A DNA stretch of 45,913 nucleotides from positions 1 to 45,913 of the forward strand of contig JAGYNR010000006.1 of the NCBI GenBank assembly GCA_018399715.1, written 5' to 3'. Every line of letters starts with the position of its first letter. Position 1 is the stretch's first letter. A model generated the notes under the pieces. It saw nothing but the letters and a program-made list of their open reading frames with translations, was not told the DNA's origin and made no database searches. Source of the DNA: Desulfobacterales bacterium (GTDB taxonomy: Bacteria > Desulfobacterota > Desulfobacteria > Desulfobacterales > SKZT01). The position numbers and the translations under genes are program-made. This document shows positions 1-9,341 of this stretch, one piece after another.

Positions 1-2733
1 GATTCGCGCTTTTGAACGTTTTTCTATTTCTGGAAGTTCTTCATAATTGTTTGAATGTGCTTCCTGGCATAGAATCTTCATTTCTTCCGTTATCGATGCC
101 AGATTTTGGTTAACCTTGGCCAGTTCAGATTTTTTTTTTCTTTTTTCGTTCTCGAGCAAATGGTGCTCCTTTCGAAGTTCCGTATGCTGTCTGAGCCGTG
201 CGTCCAATTTTAATGCGGCCGTTTCGGGAGCTAAGCCCTCCAATTCAGGGGCAAGATTTCTGACAGCCTCTGCTACCTTTTTACAGTAATCACGATAATC
301 ATGTTCCATTGCTGCAATTCGACTTCGAAGATCTCTTTCCTTTTCCAACTGCTCAAATACATCATCGACAGCCAGAAGAAAATCGTAAACCTCCTCAGGC
401 TGTGTATCCGATTCAAATCCAAGCTTTAATACGGCTTTCGACCACTGGGCGGACCACTTAGAAAAATCTTGTTCAATCCCGGATTTCCGGATAAGTTGAC
501 TATTGATATCTGACTTTATATCATCAATACGTTGCTGAAGGGATTGACGCTGTTTCTCCAATTGGTCAGCTGTAGTTTTCGTTCGATCGGCAAGGCTTAT
601 CAAAGAACTAAATGCGATTCGTTCCGGAATATCCACATCTAGCCGCTTTAGCGCGGCTATGACATCCTTTCGCAGACGTTCCAGGATTGATTGAAGACGT
701 GCCGATGTATTTTCAGCCTTTCTTAATTCCGTTGCTTTTTGTCGCAACTCCCCTACCCTTGCGGACCATTCGATCATTTCCCGTGGAGATAAAGGAAGAA
801 TCCCTGCCGGTTTCCACAATTTTTCCCATCGTGCCCACAGAGTTTTTTGTTTCCCGGATAATTCCGATTGACGTGCTGTTATTAAATCCAAACCGTCTTT
901 AAGCTCTTTGATATCCTTTTCAAGTGACTCTGCCTGTGCTACAGAACTTGCTTCACTGTACAGAATATCAGCGGTTTCATCAGCTTTGGAAACACTTTTT
1001 TCATATGCATCGGCCAAATCTGCACACCCGGGAAATTGCAGCATGAATTGAGCATCTGGCTTCTTTCCTTCCAGCCAGACTTTCCGTACCGATTGCCATC
1101 CCTGATTTCTTAAGCCTCGATTCAATCTCAAGTCTTCCATCCTCGGCAAATGACATGTTTTTTGAAGACTTGATAATTTTTTTTCTTTTGCCTGAAGTTG
1201 TTTCAATATATTCGCATTTTCTTTTTGGGTATCTTCCAGTTTGCGATCCAACGTCGTTAGCTCGATTTCAATACTGCGCATGGTTTCGATAGTCGGAATG
1301 GGAATCCGTTCCAATTGAAAAAGATCTTTGCTCCACAACGGTAAGGCAGCCAAGTCGGCATCTGATTTCCCTCTCAACAGTTTGGCTTCCGCCTTCACTT
1401 CCTCAATCCGTTCTTCCAGTTTTCCATGTTCAATTGAACGGGCAAGACAATCCTCCAACTCCTGAATATTGATTGGAGCATCCAATTGTCCGAGCTGAAA
1501 TGTCAACTTTTCCATCGCTGCACCTGATGACGTTAAAATTTCAGTAACATTTTTCAAGGCTTCTTCAAGCTTTGCACCTTTTTCTGCCAACCGTTGGATT
1601 TTTGTTTTTTCAGGTTTCGATAATCTGAATTCTTCAGCATTCTCCAAAGACTTTCCCGCTCGCAATAAATTCAGTGTCGCCTGGGCGGATTCTCTATGCT
1701 GATAAATTCTGGCTCTTAATGATTTACTGTCTACCAACGCTTTGGCATGAACATTGGACTCATCGGCAAGCTGCTTTATTAAAGTTTCATGAGAAATGAT
1801 CCGCTCATCATAAACAAGTGTTTCAATCCGCTTCTCGATCGTGGAAAGTTCCGTTTTTAGATTTTCTCTGACCTGCTCAGCCTCTCTGAGTGCGACCTGG
1901 GTTGCCGCCCGATTTTCGGAAAAATCGGATCGCAGTTCAGGTACCGATCCAATCTGTTCCAGTTCCCTTATCAATTTTTCTCTGCGGGGAATATACTTAA
2001 GCGCCTCATGATAACGAGATACCATAAGGGTTTCCGCTGAGATGGACGCCATTTTTTTTTCTGCATCGATTTCCTGTTGATATAAATCATCCAGATGTTT
2101 TTTCATTTTTTTCCATTGAACATGGCTGGCAGATACCTTCCGCTGTTCCTTTCGCAAAGCAGCGATCTGGGAAACGCCTGCGTTGATTTCCGGCAATTGA
2201 CCCCGGGGCGTAAACAAGCCGGTTTGTTGTTCTTCCAGACGGGACATCACCCGCTTCAAAGAATTCATTCCGGCGGTTGCGGCAAACAAGGCGTGTCCAA
2301 GATCACCTCCTGCAGCCAGTACACTTTCGACTCCCTGCCGTAATGATTCATGTGAAATTCCGAAAGCATGTATGAAAGCATCACGACCCATCTGTCCCAA
2401 ATGTTTATTTAACGTCTCCTGGCTAAACGGTGAACCTTTGTGTTCATCAATCAAATCATTTTTTCTTCGCTTATACCGAACAAGATTTAGTAAACGGCCA
2501 TCCTCCATGGCAAGGACACCGCCCACCGAAAGTTTTTTATTTTCATGCAGCCAGTTATCATCAACCCGGTGGCCAAAGCCATATAACAGGCCGATCAATC
2601 CACGAAGTGCCGTGCTTTTGCCGGCTTCATTAGCACCGAAAACCATGTGTAACCCAAAACCATCGTTTGAGAAATCCAGAATTGTGTCAGTGAACGGACC
2701 ATATGCGGACAGCTTCAGAGAATTGATTTTCAT
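1..2733 (-). CDS. YhaN/SbcC-like AAA ATPase with long coiled coils (3' part outside window)
   Basis: The reading frame is open for 911 codons from an ATG at 2733 to the window edge without a stop, so the C-terminus is missing. The N-terminus carries an SMC/Rad50-type nucleotide-binding start, with a Walker A motif GANEAGKST at residues 33-41. The middle is rich in Glu, Lys, Gln and Leu with heptad-like spacing, as expected for coiled coils; the Walker B half would lie beyond the edge. The ATG overlaps the TGA of the upstream nuclease gene by four bases (ATGA), so the two are translationally coupled. In the YhaN/YhaO and SbcC/SbcD families the ATPase and the metallophosphoesterase form a DNA-end-processing complex; that role is inferred from the pairing. 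YhaN fits better than SbcC because of the partner type. Confidence 0.85.
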   Translation of the reverse strand, partial: MKINSLKLSAYGPFTDTILDFSNDGFGLHMVFGANEAGKSTALRGLIGLLYGFGHRVDDNWLHENKKLSVGGVLAMEDGRLLNLVRYKRRKNDLIDEHKGSPFSQETLNKHLGQMGRDAFIHAFGISHESLRQGVESVLAAGGDLGHALFAATAGMNSLKRVMSRLEEQQTGLFTPRGQLPEINAGVSQIAALRKEQRKVSASHVQWKKMKKHLDDLYQQEIDAEKKMASISAETLMVSRYHEALKYIPRREKLIRELEQIGSVPELRSDFSENRAATQVALREAEQVRENLKTELSTIEKRIETLVYDERIISHETLIKQLADESNVHAKALVDSKSLRARIYQHRESAQATLNLLRAGKSLENAEEFRLSKPEKTKIQRLAEKGAKLEEALKNVTEILTSSGAAMEKLTFQLGQLDAPINIQELEDCLARSIEHGKLEERIEEVKAEAKLLRGKSDADLAALPLWSKDLFQLERIPIPTIETMRSIEIELTTLDRKLEDTQKENANILKQLQAKEKKLSSLQKTCHLPRMEDLRLNRGLRNQGWQSVRKVWLEGKKPDAQFMLQFPGCADLADAYEKSVSKADETADILYSEASSVAQAESLEKDIKELKDGLDLITARQSELSGKQKTLWARWEKLWKPAGILPLSPREMIEWSARVGELRQKATELRKAENTSARLQSILERLRKDVIAALKRLDVDIPERIAFSSLISLADRTKTTADQLEKQRQSLQQRIDDIKSDINSQLIRKSGIEQDFSKWSAQWSKAVLKLGFESDTQPEEVYDFLLAVDDVFEQLEKERDLRSRIAAMEHDYRDYCKKVAEAVRNLAPELEGLAPETAALKLDARLRQHTELRKEHHLLENEKRKKKSELAKVNQNLASITEEMKILCQEAHSNNYEELPEIEKRSKARI

Positions 2734-3992
2734 TTACGACTTTCGTTTCCTCCCTCTTCGATATCCTCGCTCAACAAGGTCAACAAGATATCTCTGGCAT
2801 TGGAAAGCATTTTCTTTAATGATTTATCCGGAACAACCACCCCACTGCCGGTCAGCTTGGATTTCAATTGTGAAAAATCAAGACCGAGTTCCTGCTCAAG
2901 GAATGGATTTGAAGACAGCTCCTGGATATATCTCAACAGCTCTCCCTGAGGCGTATCGCTTTTTGCCAGATTTTCAGGATTAAATTCGGGGCCGGTATTG
3001 ACTTCTACCTTTTCAATCCATGTCTTTTGGTGGGAGATTTCGGCGGCAACGGCTCTTATATTGGCTGTAACCATGGCAGAATCTGTAAGGAGTCGTCCGT
3101 GAATTGAACATCGTCCGTTTAAAAAAACACGGGCACAACAAATACGACCATCTAAAGTTTCCATTTTTGGGGTTAACTGATCTGCAAACCGTTCGGTTAC
3201 CTGCCGAATACTTTCTGCACCACTGATATCTACTGTAATTTTCATCCAACGCAACAAATCCAGCGGGACAAATTCTTCCGTTAATATGCCGCTGTCATTA
3301 TCAACCAGAACACATCCTTTTTCACCGGTTTCTCTGATATGCCGTCCCTGAATACATCCGGAATAAACAATCAACGGATGTTTTCTTAAAACCCCGTATT
3401 CGTGGACATGCCCCAAAGCCCAGTAGTCATAGCCTTTGGCCGTCAGTTGGTCCAGGGTGCAGGGGGCATAAGGCATATACCCCTTGGCACCGGATATCAA
3501 GCAATGAAGGACCCCCACATTGAGCAATCCTTCGACAGGTTCGGGATACCCAATGGCAAGATTTTCTGTTATCGCCTGTGTCGCAAAGCTTTGACCGTGG
3601 ATAGCTATTCCAGCTTCCTCTAGAATCCATGTTTCAGGTTTTCTGGCCATGAAAATCTTTACATTTTCCGGCATCTCCAGGGATCGGGTCATGGTGTTTG
3701 CAGCATCATGATTTCCGCGCACCACTGCCACCCGAACACCTGCCTCACCCAGCCGCTGCATTTGCTTGACAAAATGCAGGCCGGTGTTAAAATCGGCCCA
3801 GTCACCGTCATAAAGATCTCCTGCAATAATCAGCAGGGGTACCTTTTCAGAGAGAACCAGCCTGACAAGATTATCCAGTGCCTGCCGGGTAGCCCCCCGA
3901 ATCTCTTCAATATCCGGAGCCGACTCATAATGAAACAGGCCTTTTAACGGCGAATCCAGATGAATATCGGCTGCATGTATAAATAAGGGCAT
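2730..3992 (-). CDS. YhaO/SbcD-like DNA repair metallophosphoesterase
   Basis: This 420-residue protein has all the calcineurin-like phosphoesterase motifs for a two-metal nuclease: D9-x-H11 at the start, GD59-x2-D62, GNHD at 93-96, a lone H163 and GHVH at 194-197. The opening HAADIHLDSPLKG is typical of the YhaO branch (exonuclease subunit) rather than classical SbcD. The roughly 200 residues after the catalytic domain would be the capping and partner-binding region. It is the first gene of a two-gene unit with the ATPase downstream, overlapping by four bases. A role in double-strand break or branched-DNA processing is inferred from the family. Confidence 0.85.
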   Translation of the reverse strand: MPLFIHAADIHLDSPLKGLFHYESAPDIEEIRGATRQALDNLVRLVLSEKVPLLIIAGDLYDGDWADFNTGLHFVKQMQRLGEAGVRVAVVRGNHDAANTMTRSLEMPENVKIFMARKPETWILEEAGIAIHGQSFATQAITENLAIGYPEPVEGLLNVGVLHCLISGAKGYMPYAPCTLDQLTAKGYDYWALGHVHEYGVLRKHPLIVYSGCIQGRHIRETGEKGCVLVDNDSGILTEEFVPLDLLRWMKITVDISGAESIRQVTERFADQLTPKMETLDGRICCARVFLNGRCSIHGRLLTDSAMVTANIRAVAAEISHQKTWIEKVEVNTGPEFNPENLAKSDTPQGELLRYIQELSSNPFLEQELGLDFSQLKSKLTGSGVVVPDKSLKKMLSNARDILLTLLSEDIEEGGNESRK

Positions 3993-4045
3993 ATGTGTCG
4001 TCTGTTATCTGCTATTGTTTTAACCAGTATATCGGTATATAATGA

Positions 4046-4075
4046 TTGACAAATTATGGTTTTATTTGTTATTAA
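4046..4075 (+). promoter_or_regulatory. Candidate sigma70-type promoter for psd-pssA
   Basis: A perfect -35 TTGACA (4046-4051) is followed after 18 bases by TATTAA (4070-4075), a four-of-six match to the -10 consensus. It lies in the divergent gap between the nuclease gene and psd, about 95 bases before the psd start. The -10 is weak, so this is a guess from pattern only. Confidence 0.35.
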
Positions 4076-4169
4076 AATTTTATTTGGACGAATTCAAGGG
4101 TATTCTTTTTTCATTTAATAATGGAAAGGAATACCTTTTTAATTAATAATCATTATTACAGGCGGTTTA

Positions 4170-4865
4170 GTGTTGAACGGAACTGAAAAAATAACAGATA
4201 AATATTTCTGGAGTGATCCGCAAAGCAAAACAGCATTTCCGGTAGAAAGAGCCGGGTATCCGTTTATTTTTGCGGCTGCTTTTGCTACAGCAGTATTTGC
4301 ACTTCTAGGATTAACTGTCGGGGCACTTTTGGGGCTATTGATAACATTTTTTTTCTGCTTTTTTTTTAGGGACCCTGATCGGATAATCCCCAATGACAAG
4401 CACGCTATCGTGTCTCCGGCAGATGGCAAAGTCGTTCTTGCACAACGGGTGGATTCAGGCCCCTATGTGGAAGGACCCTCCATGAAGGTGAGCATTTTTA
4501 TGAGCCTCTTTAATGTCCATGTCAACCGGATACCCGGTGAAGGAATCGTAAAACAGATTTGTTATAATCCGGGGAAATTTTTTGCTGCCTATAAAGAGAA
4601 AGCATCCATGGATAATGAACAAAATGCAGTGTTTATTAATTCTCCGGATGATGAGCAAATTTGCATGGTTCAGATTGCAGGAATCGTCGCCAGACGTATC
4701 ATCAGCAGGGTCAGACAAGGCGATTCTGTAAGGAGGGGTGAGAAAATGGGCATGATTTGTTTTGGGTCACGGCTCGATGTTTATCTTCCAGAAACCAGCC
4801 GGCTGGTGGTAAAAAAGGGAGAAAAAGTCAGGTCCGGCAGTTCAGTTTTGGGATATCTCAAATGA
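4170..4865 (+). CDS. psd: Phosphatidylserine decarboxylase proenzyme (short type)
   Basis: The enzyme decarboxylates phosphatidylserine to phosphatidylethanolamine at the inner membrane, using a pyruvoyl group made by self-cleavage. The 231-residue length and the GMICFGSRLDVYLP block match the short, archaeal-like Psd class; cleavage is expected between Gly199 and Ser200, with Ser200 becoming the pyruvoyl group. Residues 28-67 form two closely spaced membrane segments followed by the conserved FFRDPDR and SPADGKV blocks. The start is a GTG at 4170. The stop overlaps the pssA ATG (ATGA), so the two steps of PE synthesis are coupled in one transcript. Confidence 0.93.
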   Translation: MLNGTEKITDKYFWSDPQSKTAFPVERAGYPFIFAAAFATAVFALLGLTVGALLGLLITFFFCFFFRDPDRIIPNDKHAIVSPADGKVVLAQRVDSGPYVEGPSMKVSIFMSLFNVHVNRIPGEGIVKQICYNPGKFFAAYKEKASMDNEQNAVFINSPDDEQICMVQIAGIVARRIISRVRQGDSVRRGEKMGMICFGSRLDVYLPETSRLVVKKGEKVRSGSSVLGYLK

Positions 4866-5656
4866 AAAGAAAAAATAAAACAATAAAGGATCATCGCCCT
4901 CACAAGGGCATTTATGTACTTCCGAATCTTTTTACCACCCTAAATGCTTTCTGCGGTTTTTTTGCAGTTATATCGGCATTTGAAAACCATTTTTCAATTG
5001 CCGCCATATCAATTTTAGCCGCTGTATTTTTTGACATTTTAGATGGTAAAATCGCAAGAGTTACCAGTGCTACCAGCCGGTTCGGAGTAGAATACGACTC
5101 TCTTTCGGATCTGATCTCTTTTGGTCTTGGAAGCGGGCTTGTGATGTATCTTTGGGCACTGAAACCAATGGGAAGGATTGGATGGCTGGCGGCATTTTTA
5201 TTTACCATTTGCGGGGCACTTCGGTTGGCGAGATTCAATACGCAGGCGGGTCAAAGCAGTGGGAACTATTTTGTCGGACTCCCCATTCCGGCGGCCGCAG
5301 GGATGTGTGCAACGACGATTCTCTTTTTCGACCGTTTCAATATTCCGGTTTCAGACCATAATATTATCATATTAATCATGACGTATTGCCTTTCTTTTCT
5401 CATGGTCAGCACCATCCGGTATAACAGTTTCAAACACCCGGAACTTTACCGAAAAATTAAGTTTAATGTCCTGGTTGCCGTTGTCCTGATTTTAATTTTT
5501 ATCGCTGCCATGCCGGCGGTAGCTTTGTTTTTTCTCGGAGTTGTCTATGTCCTTTCAGGTCCGCTTAATCTGATTTTGCGTCAGTGTATCAAAAAAGAAA
5601 CAGCAGACAACAGTAAAGAATTGGACCAAGAGCATTCAGAGCTGATAAAACCTTAG
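4862..5656 (+). CDS. pssA: CDP-diacylglycerol-serine O-phosphatidyltransferase
   Basis: This enzyme makes phosphatidylserine from CDP-diacylglycerol and serine, the substrate for the psd product upstream. The 264-residue protein has the CDP-alcohol phosphatidyltransferase signature in full: D61-G62-x2-A65-R66-x8-G75-x3-D79-x3-D83. About seven hydrophobic segments follow the Gram-positive-like PssA pattern. The frame is open further upstream, but the ATG at 4862 in the ATGA overlap with psd gives the usual N-terminus (a short basic stretch followed by LPNLFTTLN). The C-terminal 25 residues are charged and probably cytoplasmic. Confidence 0.93.
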   Translation: MKRKNKTIKDHRPHKGIYVLPNLFTTLNAFCGFFAVISAFENHFSIAAISILAAVFFDILDGKIARVTSATSRFGVEYDSLSDLISFGLGSGLVMYLWALKPMGRIGWLAAFLFTICGALRLARFNTQAGQSSGNYFVGLPIPAAAGMCATTILFFDRFNIPVSDHNIIILIMTYCLSFLMVSTIRYNSFKHPELYRKIKFNVLVAVVLILIFIAAMPAVALFFLGVVYVLSGPLNLILRQCIKKETADNSKELDQEHSELIKP

Positions 5657-5851
5657 AATGTTTCGCCATTTGTTTTTTTGATCACATTTTCTTTAGAAAT
5701 GGTTCCTGACGGTTCCAATTTTTTGCCTTTTGATGTTCCGCGTTGCCTAAATCATTTGGTTCCGATAAAATACAGTTTAATAAACACCCCATTAGCTTCG
5801 GTTGTTGGATGGCCGGGCTATATATTATTTTGATCAAATAAAGGAGTGATA

Positions 5852-6919
5852 ATGGGAAAAAACTATCAGATTGCTGTAATTCCCGGTGATGGAACCGGGC
5901 CTGAAGTAATTGCCGAGGGCATCAAGGTTTTGAAGGCTGCTTCCAGAATATACGGTTTTAACTTACAATTTACTCATCATGAAATAGGCGGTAAGTATTA
6001 TAAAGCAACCGGCCAGGTGCTTCCGGATGAGATGTTGCAGTCGTTGGAGAGTTCAGATGCTATTTACCTTGGGGCTATTGGCCACCCCGATGTCAAGCCC
6101 GGTATTCTGGAGAAAGGTATTTTGTTGAAAATACGGTTTCATCTTGACCAATATATCAACTTAAGACCGATCAAACTCTATGAAGGCGTTAGCACACCGA
6201 TTAAGAACAAAGGTCCTGAAGAAATCGATTTTGTCGTCGTTAGAGAAAATACAGAAGGATTATATGCAGGGGCAGGTGGCGTTCTGAAAATGGGAACCCC
6301 CGATGAAGTCGCTGTACAGGAATCCATCAATACCCGAAAAGGAGTCGAGCGTTGCATCCGCTTTGCTTTCGACTATTGTAGAAAACGCGGTAAAGCCAAA
6401 AAGTTAACCTTGTGCGGAAAAACAAATGTCCTTACGTATGCATTTGATTTATGGGAACGTACGTTTTATGAGGTTGCCAAAGAGTACCCGGATATCGAAA
6501 CGGATTATGCCCATGTAGATGCTATATGCATGTGGATGGTAAAAAATCCGGAATGGTTCGATGTCATCGTAACGGATAACATGTTCGGTGATATTATTAC
6601 CGATCTAGGTGCCATGATTCAGGGCGGCATGGGTATTGCCGCAGGCGGCAATATCAATCCCGATGGAGTTTCCATGTTTGAACCCATCGGCGGTTCTGCC
6701 CCCAAATATACCGGGAAAGGCGTTATTAATCCCATTGCGGCTATATCAGCAGCCCAACTGCTGCTTGAGACGCTGGGGGAAACAGCGGCTGCAACTGCGA
6801 TAGAAAAAGGAATCATAAAAACGTTGAAGCAGGATATTAAGGATATCGCCGCTGGAAAAATGGGATTTTCAACCAGCGAGGTGGGAGACCTGATTAAAAA
6901 TTATATTGAACATAATTAG
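5852..6919 (+). CDS. leuB: 3-isopropylmalate dehydrogenase-like beta-decarboxylating dehydrogenase
   Basis: This 355-residue protein belongs to the isocitrate/isopropylmalate dehydrogenase family. It shows the N-terminal [10 protein letters not shown], the substrate-loop arginines within LLKIRF..NLRP, the [10 protein letters not shown] block, the metal-binding aspartates in [13 protein letters not shown] and the NAD-binding GSAP block. The probable step is oxidative decarboxylation of 3-isopropylmalate in leucine synthesis. The substrate loop also resembles malate/tartrate and homoisocitrate dehydrogenases, so specificity is not certain. The ATG at 5852 is preferred over a GTG at 5846 because AAGGAG (5841-5846) is correctly spaced for it. 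From general knowledge, psd-pssA next to leucine genes is a known deltaproteobacterial arrangement, which favours LeuB. Confidence 0.75.
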   Translation: MGKNYQIAVIPGDGTGPEVIAEGIKVLKAASRIYGFNLQFTHHEIGGKYYKATGQVLPDEMLQSLESSDAIYLGAIGHPDVKPGILEKGILLKIRFHLDQYINLRPIKLYEGVSTPIKNKGPEEIDFVVVRENTEGLYAGAGGVLKMGTPDEVAVQESINTRKGVERCIRFAFDYCRKRGKAKKLTLCGKTNVLTYAFDLWERTFYEVAKEYPDIETDYAHVDAICMWMVKNPEWFDVIVTDNMFGDIITDLGAMIQGGMGIAAGGNINPDGVSMFEPIGGSAPKYTGKGVINPIAAISAAQLLLETLGETAAATAIEKGIIKTLKQDIKDIAAGKMGFSTSEVGDLIKNYIEHN

Positions 6920-6958
6920 TATTATAAAAAATTAAAAAATTTTTGCTGGAGTACACAA

Positions 6959-7429
6959 TTGGAACGGATACCTTTTACCAGGCAGGGATATGAGGCGCTG
7001 AAGAAAGAACTCGAGTTTCTTAAATCAGTGGAAAGACCTAAAAATATTATGGCCATAGAAGAGGCCAGGGCTCATGGCGACTTATCGGAAAATGCCGAGT
7101 TTGATGCAGCTAAAGAAAGGCAGGCATTTATCGAAGGACGTGTTTCCGAACTCGAATACAAACTGGGAAATGCTGATATTATCGATCCTGAAAAAATTTC
7201 AACAGACCGTGCCGTCTTTGCCTGCCGTGTTGTTCTGGAAAATATCGATACGGGAGAAAATGTGGAATATCAGTTGGTCGGCCCCGAAGAATCCAATATA
7301 TCTGAAGGTCGTATTTCTGTATCATCACCGCTTGGTAAAGCCATCATTGGCAAACACTCCGGAGATGAGATAGTCCTTCAGGCTCCGGGTGGAAAACGCG
7401 TTTACGAACTCGTAGAAATTTTATCGTAA
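6959..7429 (+). CDS. greA: Transcription elongation factor GreA
   Basis: GreA rescues backtracked RNA polymerase by stimulating cleavage of the nascent RNA. The 156 residues match the usual length. The N-terminal coiled coil carries the conserved acidic tip in the ARAHGDLSENAEFDAAKERQ region (residues about 38-57), and the C-terminal FKBP-like domain ends with SPLGKAIIGK and a short basic tail. Translation starts at a TTG (6959); the ERIPFT opening is the normal GreA N-terminus. It is the first of three consecutive genes here that start with TTG. Confidence 0.95.
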   Translation: MERIPFTRQGYEALKKELEFLKSVERPKNIMAIEEARAHGDLSENAEFDAAKERQAFIEGRVSELEYKLGNADIIDPEKISTDRAVFACRVVLENIDTGENVEYQLVGPEESNISEGRISVSSPLGKAIIGKHSGDEIVLQAPGGKRVYELVEILS

Positions 7430-7484
7430 TCAGTGGTTTTTGATTATCATTTTCATCTAACATTTTTTTAAGGAGAATATACCA

Positions 7485-7691
7485 TTGGCTCGTATAACTA
7501 TCGAGGATTGTTTAAAAAAAGTGCCGAACCGATTTTTACTGGTTCATATGGCGGCCAGGCGGGTTCGTCAAATACGGGAGGGTTCCGAATATCTGGTCAG
7601 CTCTCCCAAAAATGCAGATATCGTTGTTGCGCTCCGGGAGATTGCAGCCGGAAAAATTATTCTAAAAGATGAAGATCAAGTGTTAACCTAA
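7485..7691 (+). CDS. rpoZ: RNA polymerase omega subunit
   Basis: This 68-residue protein begins ARITIEDCLKKVPNRF and contains the RRVRQIREG stretch typical of omega, which helps fold and bind the beta-prime subunit. The length is at the short end of the family. The TTG start at 7485 lies eight bases after a strong AAGGAGA site. It sits between greA and a tRNA thiolation gene, so two RNA polymerase factors are adjacent. Confidence 0.94.
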   Translation: MARITIEDCLKKVPNRFLLVHMAARRVRQIREGSEYLVSSPKNADIVVALREIAAGKIILKDEDQVLT

Positions 7692-7711
7692 AGGAACTGT
7701 GATCATTTTTT

Positions 7712-8440
7712 TTGCCGCCGTACAACAGGACATACAAGGCCCTAAACAGGGTTCTGGGAAAAGCAATCCATCAGTATGAATTGATTTCTCACGGAGATCG
7801 TATTGCCGTTGGGCTATCCGGGGGAAAAGATAGTCTTACCCTGATGTGGCTGCTCCAGGAAAGAAAAAATAGAGTTCCTATTGACTATTTTCTCTATCCA
7901 ATATATATCGATCCTGGGTTTGATGGAGGATTCTCAAAAGACCTTATCTGTTACTGTGAAAAAATGAGATATCATCTCTCTGTGGATTTCAGTAACTGTG
8001 GCGTAGTCGCTCATAGTCAAAAAAATCGTGAAAATCCGTGTTTTTTGTGCGCCAGAATCCGTCGAAAAAGAATCTTTGAAATTGCAAATGAACTGGGATG
8101 TAACAAGGTTGCTCTTGCCCATAACAAGGATGATCTCATTGAGACCTTGTTCATCAATATGTGTTATGCCGGAGAAATCAGCACCATGGTACCGTCGCAA
8201 TCATTTTTCGGAGGAAAATTTATTCTGATTCGTCCTCTAGCCTTCGCTGATGAAAACCTGATCCGTAAATTTGCCAGACAGCAGAATTTCCCGGAATTTA
8301 AAAATCCATGCCCAACAGCCAATGTATCCAAAAGACTGGAAATTAAAGAAATGCTGCAACGGCTCTATGCCAGCAACAAAAAAATAAAGGGTAATATTTT
8401 CAGGTCTATGCGAAGTGTCAAACGGGATTATCTTTTGTAA
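7712..8440 (+). CDS. TtcA-family tRNA 2-thiocytidine biosynthesis protein
   Basis: The protein has a PP-loop ATPase motif SGGKDS at residues 36-41, a CxxC pair at Cys110/Cys113 and a third cysteine at Cys200. This is the set used by TtcA to hold a 4Fe-4S cluster and thiolate C32 of tRNA. At 242 residues it is shorter than the enterobacterial enzyme (about 310), as is common for the compact TtcA/TilS-like branch. The start is a TTG at 7712, because an in-frame TGA lies just upstream and no earlier start exists. The ribosome-binding site AAGGA at 7691-7695 is rather distant. The exact tRNA target is inferred. Confidence 0.8.
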   Translation: MPPYNRTYKALNRVLGKAIHQYELISHGDRIAVGLSGGKDSLTLMWLLQERKNRVPIDYFLYPIYIDPGFDGGFSKDLICYCEKMRYHLSVDFSNCGVVAHSQKNRENPCFLCARIRRKRIFEIANELGCNKVALAHNKDDLIETLFINMCYAGEISTMVPSQSFFGGKFILIRPLAFADENLIRKFARQQNFPEFKNPCPTANVSKRLEIKEMLQRLYASNKKIKGNIFRSMRSVKRDYLL

Positions 8441-8472
8441 CCGAAATATTCTCAAGACGCAGGAGAACGCCA

Positions 8473-9303
8473 ATGTATCTATTCAAAACCCCCGAGGATA
8501 TTTGCTGTACGATCAAGGACACGCAAAACGAAAGGGATTACCGCCGAATTCCAATTGACAAGGTCGGGATCAAAAATCTTCGTTACCCGGTCCGGGTTCT
8601 TGACAAAAAAAACGGCTATCAGAACACCGTAGCCAACATCAACATGTATGTTGATCTGCCTCACAAATACAAGGGCACCCACATGAGCCGCTTCGTGGAA
8701 TTACTCCATTTGTTTCGCCCCGAGGTCTCTCTCAAAAAATTTTCTGTTATTCTAGAACAAATGAAAAAACACTTAAATGCTGCCTCAGCCCATATTGAAG
8801 TCACTTTCCCTTATTTTATTGAAAAAAAAGCGCCCGTCAGCCAGTCCCCCGGCCTAATGGATTATACCTGCCGGATTATCGGATCCAGCGATCCGGATGG
8901 AAAAGTGGACCTGGTATCCGAAGTGATTGTACCGATTTCTTCGGTTTGTCCCTGTTCCAAAGAAATCAGTGAGATCGGTGCCCACAACCAGCGAGGTGAA
9001 GTCAGGTTAAGCTTTAGATTCAAAAAATTTGTGTGGATGGAGGATATGATTGAACTGGTAGAAAATGCGGCATCCTGTGAAGTTTATTCTGTCCTGAAAC
9101 GTGTGGATGAAAAATTTGTGACTGAAAAAGCCTTTACAAATCCCAAATTTGTGGAAGACATTGTCCGCGACGTTTCAAAACCACTGAAAGAGGATGACAA
9201 TATTCCCTGGTTTTCCGTAAGCGCAGAAAATTTCGAATCCATTCACAATCATAGTGCCTATGCTCAGATCACCTGTGGAATACCGGTTTCGGTCAACCGA
9301 TAG
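8473..9303 (+). CDS. folE2: GTP cyclohydrolase FolE2 (type IB)
   Basis: FolE2 converts GTP to dihydroneopterin triphosphate, the first step of folate synthesis, in organisms lacking or supplementing the zinc enzyme FolE. The 276-residue protein carries the family block VCPCSKEIS, with Cys159 as the likely metal-binding and catalytic cysteine and Cys161 beside it, and the following HNQRG. The N-terminal RIPIDKVGIKN and the YVDLPHKYKGTHMSR blocks are also diagnostic. It follows the ttcA-like gene by 32 bases and is probably co-transcribed. Confidence 0.93.
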   Translation: MYLFKTPEDICCTIKDTQNERDYRRIPIDKVGIKNLRYPVRVLDKKNGYQNTVANINMYVDLPHKYKGTHMSRFVELLHLFRPEVSLKKFSVILEQMKKHLNAASAHIEVTFPYFIEKKAPVSQSPGLMDYTCRIIGSSDPDGKVDLVSEVIVPISSVCPCSKEISEIGAHNQRGEVRLSFRFKKFVWMEDMIELVENAASCEVYSVLKRVDEKFVTEKAFTNPKFVEDIVRDVSKPLKEDDNIPWFSVSAENFESIHNHSAYAQITCGIPVSVNR

Positions 9304-9341
9304 CGAAGACTCATTGACCAAGGGATGAGAATTATTGAATT

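Noticed and set aside
2372-2983. 203-codon plus-strand open frame across the ATPase/nuclease junction
   Set aside because: It is antisense to two well supported genes, has no ribosome-binding site and no recognisable family.
4757-4861. Upstream extension of pssA to 4757
   Set aside because: It lies inside psd in another frame and adds residues unlike any PssA; the ATGA overlap gives the normal N-terminus.
5657-5851. Riboswitch or leader attenuator before the leuB-like gene
   Set aside because: I looked for paired structure or a leader peptide with leucine codons and found none that held up.
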